This document shows, in pieces, positions 6,795 to 13,266 of a stretch of DNA of 13,285 nucleotides. A program made the translations under genes and the position numbers. Each line of letters opens with the position of its first letter. Position 1 is the first letter of the stretch. This DNA is from Spirochaetota bacterium (GTDB lineage: Bacteria > Spirochaetota > Spirochaetia > Treponematales > Rectinemataceae): positions 1-13,285 of the forward strand of contig JAEZSM010000143.1 in NCBI GenBank assembly GCA_023421875.1. The letters are read 5' to 3'. The notes below the pieces were generated by a model. It was not told where the DNA came from and ran no database searches. It saw only the letters and a program-made list of their open reading frames with translations.

Positions 6795-7637
6795 TTATAT
6801 TTGCTTTCCGCTCCGGAGTTTTTCCTCGAAACGCTCCAGCGCCTTGCCCTTGAGCAGGGGCTCCTTGCCGTCGGTTTCCAGGCGCCGCTTGAGTTCGGCC
6901 ATCTCGGCACCGTTGAACCGCACCCCGTGCAGGATGTTCCGCTCGAAACTCTCGGTCGCAGCGGGAGCCACCGCCCTGGTTATATCCAACATGGTCTGGG
7001 CGTAAAGCCTGATCTCCTTCTGTGCGTGGGGATCCAGCCTGAGGGAAAGAAACCTGAAAAGATTGTGCAGATCGATCTGCCAGTACCATTCGGTATAAAG
7101 GGATAATGGCAGGTTGATCCTGGCCAGCTCCCGCGCCAGACCCTCCTCCACGAGAGACGAATAATCCTCGTAGGCGGCCTTCTGGCCCTTTTCTAAAAGC
7201 GCCCGTATTTTAGCCGCCTCGGCGGCCTCCATCGGCTCCTCGGCCCGGCCCTGCTTGTTGTCCTCGCTCTGGGCCGCCACATCGGCGTCGGCGGGTAGAT
7301 AGAACTCGTCCTTCATTATGGAATAGCGCCCGGAGATTTCGTTGACCCTGGCGGTTCTGTGACGGATCCACTGGCGAGCCACGAAAATAGGAAGCTTTAT
7401 ATGGAAGCTCAAGGCTACCTGCTCGAAGGGAGAGGTGTGCTCGTGGCGCATCAGGTAGTCAATGAGCCCCGCGTCTTCCCTATAGCTCTTCGTCCCTTCT
7501 CCGTAGGATACCCGGGCCGCCTGCACTATGCGGGCGTCGCCACCCAAATAGTCCACCAAGCGGACAAAGCCCTTGTCCAATACCTTGAATTCCTTGTCGA
7601 GAATCGCCTCGGCCTCGGGTACTACGCAGTGCGCCAT
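6795..7637 (-). CDS. thyX: Flavin-dependent thymidylate synthase ThyX
   Basis: ThyX makes dTMP from dUMP with methylene-tetrahydrofolate, FAD and NADPH, replacing ThyA. The signature RHRX7S is intact: Arg92-His93-Arg94, seven residues, Ser102, within RHRTARVNEISGRYS. The substrate and flavin regions HEHTSPFEQVALSFHIKLP (65-83) and LYTEWYWQIDLHNLFRFLSL are also clear. At 280 residues it is at the longer end of the family, mainly through an acidic linker after the ADADVAAQ stretch and a charged C-terminal tail. An AAGGAG ribosome site (7649-7644) lies six bases before the ATG. It follows the PHP-domain gene by 15 bases on the same strand, so the two are probably co-transcribed. Confidence 0.97.
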   Translation of the reverse strand: MAHCVVPEAEAILDKEFKVLDKGFVRLVDYLGGDARIVQAARVSYGEGTKSYREDAGLIDYLMRHEHTSPFEQVALSFHIKLPIFVARQWIRHRTARVNEISGRYSIMKDEFYLPADADVAAQSEDNKQGRAEEPMEAAEAAKIRALLEKGQKAAYEDYSSLVEEGLARELARINLPLSLYTEWYWQIDLHNLFRFLSLRLDPHAQKEIRLYAQTMLDITRAVAPAATESFERNILHGVRFNGAEMAELKRRLETDGKEPLLKGKALERFEEKLRSGKQI

Positions 7638-7643
7638 TTACAG

Positions 7644-7649
7644 CTCCTT
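7644..7649 (-). promoter_or_regulatory. Ribosome binding site of thyX
   Basis: AAGGAG on the minus strand, six bases before the ATG at 7637, within the 15-base gap after the PHP gene. Confidence 0.75.
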
Positions 7650-7652
7650 AAC

Positions 7653-8594
7653 TTAAGTTAGGCTTCCGGTCCTCGCCCCGGAGCCAGGAAAGGGAAAACC
7701 GGGAAAATCCCCGGAGAACTTGTCGATCGTATACTTGTCCGTATCGGGTCCATGGCAGTCCGAGCCGTAGGTGAAAAAGTACCCCATCGGCTCCGCCAGC
7801 CTGCGGACCAGCTCATTGATAGCCTTAGTCTTCTTGTTCCCCGAATACCAATATAGCTCGACCCCGTCCACGCCCCGTTCCCTGAAAAACTCCAGCAGCG
7901 CCCCGACCTGACGCTCCTGCTTCTCCATCTCCTCGGGATCGTCATTCCACAGGTGGCCGATATGAGGTATGACCGAAAAACCCTGATCGGCATGCACCGC
8001 GGCCAGGCAGACAGTCGTGTCGGGCTTGGACAGCTTGTACTTGGGAAACCTGCCTGGACGCATCCATTCCTTTTTGAAAAGCTTGTAATTCATGTAGGCC
8101 GGAACGAGCTTTTTACTCCGCAGATAGAGAAAAAGATCCACCTTGGACCAGGAAAGCGCCGGCAGCGCTTTGTCGCTGCCGGCGGCATCGTCGGCCATAC
8201 GGCCGGCGATCATGTCATCCAGCGTCAGATCGTTTCGCTTAAAAAAGGTTCGCGCCCAGTAGAGGTAGTAGTCGAGCCGCTTTCTCCGTTCGTCCAATAC
8301 CCGTTGGAGCATTGCCCCGGTGGCGACGCACTCGGGCTGGGATTTTCCCGGAAAATAGGCCAGCAGTTCGCTCTTATAGCCGACGGCGGGATCGGCCACG
8401 TCGATCTCGCAGGCGGTCACGCAGGAAATCCCCTGGGCAGCGCACTCCGCCGCAAAACGCCCGCTCCCCCCCAGGGTATCGTGGTCCGTCAGCGCGATGA
8501 GCTTTAGGCCCAGATGGGCTGCGCCCCGTACAATGTCCTCGGGCCACAGGCTGCCGTCGGAAAATTTTGAATGAAGATGAAGGTTGGCGTTCAC
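7653..8594 (-). CDS. PHP-domain metal-dependent phosphoesterase
   Basis: This 313-residue protein has a PHP domain, a metal-dependent phosphoesterase fold also found in nucleoside bisphosphate phosphatases and polymerase proofreading domains. Metal ligands are readable: HLHSKFSDG (His6, His8, Asp13), LTDHDT (Asp37, His38), Glu63 in CEIDV, the IPHIGH histidines, and GSDCHG near the C terminus. The middle (about residues 90-190) holds a helical, Lys/Arg-rich insertion, including KKLVPAYMNYKLFKKEW, that separates the halves of the domain. The substrate is unknown. The start must be GTG at 8594: an in-frame TGA lies about 30 bases upstream, no other start codon intervenes, and the metal motif begins at residue 6. 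There is no ribosome site, and a -10 box sits ten bases upstream. Confidence 0.9.
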   Translation of the reverse strand: MNANLHLHSKFSDGSLWPEDIVRGAAHLGLKLIALTDHDTLGGSGRFAAECAAQGISCVTACEIDVADPAVGYKSELLAYFPGKSQPECVATGAMLQRVLDERRKRLDYYLYWARTFFKRNDLTLDDMIAGRMADDAAGSDKALPALSWSKVDLFLYLRSKKLVPAYMNYKLFKKEWMRPGRFPKYKLSKPDTTVCLAAVHADQGFSVIPHIGHLWNDDPEEMEKQERQVGALLEFFRERGVDGVELYWYSGNKKTKAINELVRRLAEPMGYFFTYGSDCHGPDTDKYTIDKFSGDFPGFPFPGSGARTGSLT

Positions 8595-8604
8595 GGTTTC
8601 GGCA

Positions 8605-8633
8605 AGTATACAGGGCGTTCAGGTCTCTGTCCA
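8605..8633 (-). promoter_or_regulatory. Promoter of the PHP-thyX operon, very close to the start codon
   Basis: The minus strand reads TGGACA (8633-8628), a 17-base spacer, then TATACT (8610-8605). The -35 matches consensus at five of six bases. Transcription should begin about seven bases on, only three to five bases before the GTG, so the mRNA would be nearly leaderless. Confidence 0.6.
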
Positions 8634-8681
8634 TCAATTTTCCGAAGCTCCGCCCGACAGTTGTTCGCCGGCGTGTCGTAA

Positions 8682-8711
8682 GACAGGGCCGTCGATTGCT
8701 GTGACAGGGCC
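8682..8711. repeat. Direct repeat GACAGGGCC, 21-base period
   Basis: GACAGGGCC occurs at 8682-8690 and 8703-8711, two helical turns apart, directly upstream of the -10 box of the UPF0158-GNAT gene. It could be a paired regulator site; chance is not excluded. Confidence 0.4.
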
Positions 8712-8721
8712 TTACATAGTG

Positions 8722-8727
8722 TACAAT
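8722..8727 (+). promoter_or_regulatory. Possible -10 box of the UPF0158-GNAT gene
   Basis: TACAAT lies six bases before the GTG at 8734, so the predicted start site falls on or next to the start codon. A -35 is unclear: TGTGAC is 16 bases upstream and overlaps the second GACAGGGCC repeat. Confidence 0.4.
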
Positions 8728-8733
8728 GGATCC

Positions 8734-9633
8734 GTGGCAAAGGAAATTTTACTCTTCGAACTGAACGATACCGTGCTCGAGCGGATCATTTTCGCCATGG
8801 AAGACCAGAGCCGGTCCCGGTACATCGACCTGCGCAGCGGCGAGCTGGTGCCCAAGCCCGAAGGCAGCATTCCGGAATGGATCGCTCCCCCTCCTGCATG
8901 GAGTCCCGCCGACGGCTTCCAGCTCATGGAAGGCTTTTGCGCCCGGATCGGCAGGCTGGAGCCCAAGCTCGCCCTGAACAGGGCGCTCGCCCGGGGCAGG
9001 GGCGTATTCAAGAGCTTTAGGCAGATCCTGGCGGAATACCCCAAGGAAGAGGCCCTGTTCAGAGAGTACAAAAACGCCGCCCTCCGGCACAGGGTCGAAC
9101 TATGGATGGACGACATGCGGGAAGCCCTTGGCCTGGCCAGGCTCGGCGCCGAGCCCGAAGAATTCCAGGATCTGGTGGACGAAGCGTTTAGCCTTGAATC
9201 CGGCTTTCTGGCCGATGCTCCGTTTTCATTGGGGGAAATGATCGCCCGGGCGCTGGAAGAAGCCCTGAACTGGCTGCCTGCCCTAGCCGTTTCACTGGAG
9301 AAAACCGAACTTTTTGATTTTTTGACCGCCCAGGGGCAGAAGGGCTGGCTGCATTATGCGAACGAAGCCGACGGCAGGGCCGTTGCCCTTGCGGCCATGG
9401 GTTTTGTGGACACCGCAGCCGGAGCGGTTGGATTGATTCGGTTTCTCTATGTCGTTCCCGAATTCCGCGGCCTGGGTCTGGAGCTCCGACTGATCGAAAG
9501 CCTCGTAAGCAGATGCCGCAGCGAAGGACTTGCGACCTGCTTTCTTCGCTGCGGCCTCCTGGCTCCGAGCCTGGTGGCGAGCCTGGAGAGCAGCGGCCTA
9601 AAATTTTCCGGAGCCCAGTACCTAATAGAGTAA
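8734..9633 (+). CDS. UPF0158-like domain fused to a GNAT acetyltransferase-like domain
   Basis: This 299-residue protein has two recognisable parts. Residues about 1-130 resemble UPF0158 (PF03682): RYIDLRSGELVPKPEG, then FQLMEGFCARIG, NRALARGRGVFKSFRQIL, EYPKEEALFREYKNAALRHR and VELWMDD. Residues about 190-299 look like a GNAT N-acetyltransferase: AVGLIRFLYVVPEFRGLGLE is the acetyl-CoA strand and helix, followed by GLATCFLRC and SLESSGLKFSGAQYL. The usual Q/R-x-x-G-x-G/A loop reads RGLGLE, with Glu in the last place, so activity is uncertain. UPF0158 has no assigned function. The frame is open back to 8584, but homology begins just after the GTG at 8734; GTG 8719 is an alternative. Neither has a good ribosome site. 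The gene is divergent from PHP-thyX and convergent with the alkyltransferase-like gene. Confidence 0.85.
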   Translation: MAKEILLFELNDTVLERIIFAMEDQSRSRYIDLRSGELVPKPEGSIPEWIAPPPAWSPADGFQLMEGFCARIGRLEPKLALNRALARGRGVFKSFRQILAEYPKEEALFREYKNAALRHRVELWMDDMREALGLARLGAEPEEFQDLVDEAFSLESGFLADAPFSLGEMIARALEEALNWLPALAVSLEKTELFDFLTAQGQKGWLHYANEADGRAVALAAMGFVDTAAGAVGLIRFLYVVPEFRGLGLELRLIESLVSRCRSEGLATCFLRCGLLAPSLVASLESSGLKFSGAQYLIE

Positions 9634-9693
9634 TCGGGCTAAAAAACTGGCGCGGAGCACTGGGGAACCAGGCTGACTTTTGCCGCCGCTACG

Positions 9694-10053
9694 CTATGAC
9701 CGAAAGCCTCCCAGATGATCCGCCCAATCATCTGCCCCGGCGGGTCCAAAATTTCCAAAATCGGCGCCTATCCCAAACTGGTCGAGATCCACCGACCCGG
9801 AGGGTAAAAACTCCACTCCCTCTTCCTCAAGAAGCTTCCGCTGAAGATCCGAAGCCTCCCTGAGACCGATGCTGCCATCCCGTTTTACCACCCTCCACCA
9901 GGGAAGCGAATAGTTTTTCGACATGGAATGGAGCACCCTGGCTACGCGCCGGGCATCGGCCCCGGACCTGGGGCAACCCGCCAGCTCCGCCACCCTGCCG
10001 TAGGAAATTACCCTGCCATAGGGAATTGATCTGATAACCTCGACGATCATCAT
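9694..10053 (-). CDS. Alkyltransferase-like (ATL) MGMT-family DNA-binding protein
   Basis: This short protein carries the DNA-binding domain of O6-alkylguanine-DNA alkyltransferase (PF01035): IPYGRVISYGRVAELAG, DARRVARVLHSM and LPWWRVVKRDGSIGL. The acceptor motif PCHRV reads PWWRV, so the methyl-accepting Cys is Trp and the protein cannot transfer alkyl groups. Such ATL proteins bind O6-alkylguanine and hand lesions to nucleotide excision repair, the likely role here. The preferred start is ATG 10053 (119 residues), which has GGAG six bases upstream; ATG 10071 would add six residues that also fit family N termini but lacks a ribosome site. After GVEFLPSGSVDL the tail continues about 25 residues as a Gly/Asp-rich extension ending GGFRS that I do not recognise. 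Confidence 0.88.
   Translation of the reverse strand: MMIVEVIRSIPYGRVISYGRVAELAGCPRSGADARRVARVLHSMSKNYSLPWWRVVKRDGSIGLREASDLQRKLLEEEGVEFLPSGSVDLDQFGIGADFGNFGPAGADDWADHLGGFRS
9712..9734. repeat. Inverted repeat in the 3' end of the alkyltransferase-like gene
   Basis: CAGATGAT and ATCATCTG form perfect eight-base arms around a seven-base loop. It lies inside the coding sequence of the C-terminal tail, between convergent genes. It has no T-run on either side, so it is not a standard terminator. Confidence 0.4.
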
Positions 10054-10079
10054 CGTTGTCTCCGTAGCCATGCCGATAG

Positions 10080-10085
10080 TGTATA
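10080..10085 (-). promoter_or_regulatory. Possible -10 box of the alkyltransferase-like gene
   Basis: TATACA on the minus strand, with a weak CTGGCA 16 bases upstream. A start near 10073 gives a leader of about 20 bases to ATG 10053, with the GGAG site inside it. Confidence 0.4.
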
Positions 10086-10183
10086 ACAACCCTGGCTCGC
10101 CTGCCAGAAGAAGCCCTCAGGCCCGGAAAGACAGAAGGGAGGCGGAGACGCAAGAATTTTATACAGAATTCAGGCCCGGGCTG

Positions 10184-10192
10184 TGCTATAGT
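10184..10192 (+). promoter_or_regulatory. Extended -10 promoter of the fab cluster
   Basis: TGC followed by TATAGT, the same extended -10 form as at ppiB. No good -35 is present. The predicted start near 10199 gives a leader of about 110 bases before fabD. Confidence 0.5.
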
Positions 10193-10226
10193 CCTGGTGT
10201 GGTACCCAGGTGGCCGACGACGGTAC

Positions 10227-10251
10227 TTTACATTTTTTCGATTTTTGTAAA
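10227..10251. repeat. Inverted repeat in the fabD leader
   Basis: TTTACA and TGTAAA frame a 13-base T-rich spacer, about 30 bases after the predicted fab start site. This A/T-rich patch stands out in a G+C-rich region and could bind a regulator, but six-base arms alone are weak evidence. Confidence 0.35.
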
Positions 10252-10293
10252 CCATGCAGCTTGAACCGATTCCGCCGACCCCGCCCACGACCC

Positions 10294-10300
10294 AAGGAGG
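10294..10300 (+). promoter_or_regulatory. Ribosome binding site that sets the fabD start
   Basis: AAGGAGG, eight bases before the GTG at 10309. It rules out the longer in-frame start at 10210, whose extra N terminus lies before the conserved GQGAQ region. Confidence 0.85.
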
Positions 10301-10308
10301 AGGACGAA

Positions 10309-11229
10309 GTGAAAACCTGTTTTCTATTTCCCGGTCAGGGAGCCCAATACCCAGGCATGGCCAAGGATATCTACGACACCAGCCAGGAAACCCGCAGGCT
10401 ATTCGAACTCGCCTCCGAAGCCTGCGGCGCGGATATGAAAAAACTTTTATTCGAAAGCGATGAAGCTGTCTTGAAGGAAACTCGAAATACCCAGATCGCC
10501 ATGGCCCTGGCGGAGGTCGCCGCAGCCCTCTGCGCCAAAGAGCACGGGCTCAGACCTTCGGGCTTCGCCGGTTTTTCGGTGGGCGAATGGCCAGCCCTGG
10601 CCGAAGCCCAGGTTATCAGCTATTTCGACATGTTCCGCCTGGTTGCCGAACGGGGAAGGCTCATGGACGAGGCAGGAAAACGCTCCGGCGGCTCCACCAT
10701 GAGCGCCGTGCTGTACCTGGCCCCTGAAAAGATCGAACAGACAATCGCCGAGGCCGGCTTAAAGCAGGTATGGGTAGCCAATTACAACAGTCCCGTCCAG
10801 TGCGTCATTTCAGGAATCGAAGGCGAGCTGGCCCAGGCTGAAGAAAAACTAAAAGCCGCGGGAGCCAAGCGGGTCATCCGGCTTAAGGTCTCTGGGGCCT
10901 TTCACTCCCCCATCATGACGCCAGCCGCCGAAGCCTTTGCCGAACTTGTCGCCGATGTCAGCTTCGGCGATCCCAAGGCAGCCCTTTTTTCCAACGTAAC
11001 CGGAAAAAGAATCGAAAGCGGCGCCGAAGCCAAGCGCCTGGCGGTTGCCCAGATAACTAGCCCCGTCCGCTGGATTGACGAGGAACGCGCCATAGCCGAC
11101 GCAGGCTTCGACCGCTGCGTCGAAACTGGCCCCGGCACCGTCCTGGCAGGCCTCTGGAAGGCCTCGGGCTCCAGCCTTCCCTGCCTGGCCGCCGGCACCC
11201 TGGACGACATTTCGTCCATGACGCTCTAA
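10309..11229 (+). CDS. fabD: Malonyl-CoA:ACP transacylase FabD
   Basis: FabD moves malonyl from CoA to acyl carrier protein, supplying the extender unit for fatty-acid synthesis in the cytosol. At 306 residues it is the usual length. Motifs: FPGQGAQYPGM (7-17), nucleophile Ser90 in GFSVGEW, Arg115 in AERGRLM for the malonyl carboxylate, and catalytic His199 in SGAFHSP. The nucleophile elbow normally reads GHSLGE; here the residue before Ser is Phe, which is unusual, while all core catalytic residues remain. Further family marks are NYNSPVQCVISG and ETGPGTVLAGL. The start is GTG with an AAGGAGG ribosome site. It leads the fab cluster, with fabG 25 bases downstream. Confidence 0.95.
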   Translation: MKTCFLFPGQGAQYPGMAKDIYDTSQETRRLFELASEACGADMKKLLFESDEAVLKETRNTQIAMALAEVAAALCAKEHGLRPSGFAGFSVGEWPALAEAQVISYFDMFRLVAERGRLMDEAGKRSGGSTMSAVLYLAPEKIEQTIAEAGLKQVWVANYNSPVQCVISGIEGELAQAEEKLKAAGAKRVIRLKVSGAFHSPIMTPAAEAFAELVADVSFGDPKAALFSNVTGKRIESGAEAKRLAVAQITSPVRWIDEERAIADAGFDRCVETGPGTVLAGLWKASGSSLPCLAAGTLDDISSMTL

Positions 11230-11254
11230 CAGCGATACTATAAGGAAGAAACCC

Positions 11255-12022
11255 ATGGAATTATTGCTTAAAGACAAGGTCGCCGTGATCACCGGGGCAT
11301 CCCGGGGCATCGGCGCAGCCATGGCGGACAGGTTCGAAGCCGAGGGCGCCAAGGTATACCGGCTTTCCCGGACCCAGCCCCGCGATACTGCCGATGCCGC
11401 CTCTCCCGACGAGCCCGGCGCCGCCCCTGCCCAAGGCGCCACCCAGGGCACCTGGATAGCCTGCGACGTGGCCGACGAAGCCTCCGCGGAAGCGGCAATA
11501 AACGCGGTGCTCGCCGCCGAGGGCAGGATCGACATTCTGGTGAACAACGCAGGCATAACCCGGGACGGGCTTATCATGCGCATGAAGACCCAAGACTGGG
11601 ACATCGTGCAGGACACCAACCTGCGCAGCGCCTTTTTCTTAAGCCGGGCGGTGGCCCGCCACATGCTCAAACGCAGGGAGGGCTGCATTCTCAACATTTC
11701 CAGCGTGGTCGGCATAATCGGGAACGGAGGACAGACCAACTACTCAGCATCCAAGGCAGGGCTCATCGGCTTTACTAAAAGCCTGGCCAGAGAACTCGCC
11801 CCCCGGGGAATCCGGGTAAACGCCCTTGCGCCGGGCTTCATCCGCAGCTCCATGACTGATACAATTCCCGAGGAGTTCAAGCAGAAGCTCGTGGATTCCA
11901 TACCGCTCGGCAGGGTAGGCGAGCCTGAGGACACGGCCAATGCCGCGCTGTTCCTCTGTTCATCGCTGGCTTGTTACCTCACCGGTGTCGTACTCCAGGT
12001 AGATGGCGGAATGGGGATGTAA
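11255..12022 (+). CDS. fabG: 3-oxoacyl-ACP reductase FabG with a loop insertion
   Basis: FabG is the NADPH-dependent short-chain reductase that converts beta-ketoacyl-ACP to beta-hydroxyacyl-ACP. The cofactor motif TGASRGIG is at residues 13-20, with Arg39 well placed to favour NADPH. The catalytic set is complete: Asn122, Ser150 (NISSVVG), Tyr163 and Lys167 (NYSASKAG); GNGGQTNYSASKAGLIGFTK is classic FabG. The C terminus ends LTGVVLQVDGGMGM. At 255 residues it is about ten longer than E. coli FabG, because residues about 41-65 form an Ala/Pro-rich stretch after the second strand. AAGGAA sits eight bases before the ATG. fabF begins two bases after the stop. Confidence 0.95.
   Translation: MELLLKDKVAVITGASRGIGAAMADRFEAEGAKVYRLSRTQPRDTADAASPDEPGAAPAQGATQGTWIACDVADEASAEAAINAVLAAEGRIDILVNNAGITRDGLIMRMKTQDWDIVQDTNLRSAFFLSRAVARHMLKRREGCILNISSVVGIIGNGGQTNYSASKAGLIGFTKSLARELAPRGIRVNALAPGFIRSSMTDTIPEEFKQKLVDSIPLGRVGEPEDTANAALFLCSSLACYLTGVVLQVDGGMGM
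11375..11449 (+). other. Ala/Pro/Asp-rich insertion in FabG
   Basis: Residues about 41-65 of FabG, from after LSRT to before TWIACDVAD, are rich in Ala, Pro, Gly, Asp and Gln and look unstructured. Most FabG proteins have a much shorter loop here, next to the cofactor adenosine pocket. The net gain over E. coli FabG ahead of the catalytic Tyr is 12 residues. Confidence 0.6.
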
Positions 12023-12024
12023 CT

Positions 12025-13266
12025 ATGGAACGAAGAAAAGTCGTCGTCACCGGGCTTGGCGTTGTAAGCCCTATCGGCAACGATATTCCCGGATTCTGGG
12101 ATTCGGTCAAGGCCGGACGTTCGGGAATTGGACCGGTTACCCTGGTGGATACTTCGGACATGGCGGTGCGCATCGCCGGAGAAGTCAAAGACTTCAACCC
12201 ATCGCTGCGCATCGATCCAAAAGAAGCCAAGAAGATGGACCGCTACACCCAGTTCTCGGTCTATGCCGCCGCCGAAGCCCTGGCCGACGCCGGCTTATCC
12301 CGGGAAACCATAGAGTCCGAGCGGACCGGTGTCTGCATCGGCACGGGACAGGGCGGATCCAACAGCATCGAAGAGGCGGTCACCCGCCTGGTGGAACGCG
12401 GCCCCACTAGAGTTCCGCCCCTCACCGTGGCCAAGGCCCTGGCCAATTTCGGGCCCGCCCAGATTGCCATGACCTTCAATATAACCGGCCCCTGCCAGTG
12501 CATCGTCACCGCCTGCGCCGCCGGCACCGACGCCATCGGCCAGGCCATGCGACTCATCAGGGACGGCCATGCCGACACGATTGTCGCCGGCGGCTCCGAA
12601 GCCAGTATCGTGCGCATGTGCATGTCCAGCTTTATCAACATCCAGGCCCTTTCGACCCGGAACGACCAGCCGGAAAAAGCCTCCCGCCCCTTCGACAAGG
12701 ACAGGGATGGCTTCGTGATGTCCGAGGGCGCCGGTATCCTGGTGCTCGAGGAATACCAGCACGCCCTGGCCAGGGGAGCCACGATTTATGCGGAAGTTGC
12801 CGGCTTCGGCCAGACCTGCGACGCCCATCACGTAACTGCGCCTGATCCCGAAGGCGCCGGCGTCGCCAGGGCCATCAAACTAGCCTTGGCCGATGCCCAG
12901 CTAAAGCCCGAAGACATAGACTGGGTAAGCGCCCATGGCACCTCTACCCCCCTGAACGACCCCATTGAAACCAAGGCTATCAAATCAGCCTTCGGCGACC
13001 ACGCCAGGAAGCTTAAGGTCTCAAGCCTCAAGTCCATGACCGGCCACTGCATCGGCGCCGCCGGCGCCATCGAGTCGATCGCCGGAATCTTGGGCATGCA
13101 GGAAGGCTATATCCACGCAACAACCAATCTCGAAAACCCCGACCCGGCCTGCGACCTAGACTACCTTCCACAAAAAGGCCTGTATACGCCTATCCGGGCT
13201 TTTGTAAAAAATTCCATCGGTTTCGGCGGACAAAATGCTGTGGTAGTTTTTAAAACCGTGCGATAA
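12025..13266 (+). CDS. fabF: 3-oxoacyl-ACP synthase II FabF
   Basis: FabF condenses acyl-ACP with malonyl-ACP to extend fatty acids. At 413 residues it matches E. coli FabF (about 412). It starts RKVVVTGLGVVSPIGN. The catalytic triad is Cys164 (VTACAAG), His304 (AHGTSTPLND) and His341 (LKSMTGHCIGAAG), with Lys336. RPFDKDRDGFVMSEGAGILV and a C-terminal NSIGFGGQNAVVVF are also typical. The frame is open back to 11971 inside fabG, but homology begins at the ATG at 12025, preceded by GGGGA with seven bases between. fabG ends two bases before it, so an acpP gene, often found between them, is absent here. The stop lies 19 bases before the window end. Confidence 0.96.
   Translation: MERRKVVVTGLGVVSPIGNDIPGFWDSVKAGRSGIGPVTLVDTSDMAVRIAGEVKDFNPSLRIDPKEAKKMDRYTQFSVYAAAEALADAGLSRETIESERTGVCIGTGQGGSNSIEEAVTRLVERGPTRVPPLTVAKALANFGPAQIAMTFNITGPCQCIVTACAAGTDAIGQAMRLIRDGHADTIVAGGSEASIVRMCMSSFINIQALSTRNDQPEKASRPFDKDRDGFVMSEGAGILVLEEYQHALARGATIYAEVAGFGQTCDAHHVTAPDPEGAGVARAIKLALADAQLKPEDIDWVSAHGTSTPLNDPIETKAIKSAFGDHARKLKVSSLKSMTGHCIGAAGAIESIAGILGMQEGYIHATTNLENPDPACDLDYLPQKGLYTPIRAFVKNSIGFGGQNAVVVFKTVR

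Noticed and set aside
7649..7660. Perfect 12-base palindrome TAACTTAAGTTA before thyX
   Set aside because: About three such palindromes are expected by chance in 13 kb, it has no loop for an RNA hairpin, and it sits between two co-transcribed genes rather than at a promoter.
8584..8733. Longer start for the UPF0158-GNAT gene overlapping the PHP gene start
   Set aside because: The added sequence reads through both divergent promoters and has no recognisable domain.
10849..11739. Long minus-strand reading frame opposite fabD and fabG
   Set aside because: It crosses the fabD-fabG gap and is antisense to two genes with complete catalytic motifs.
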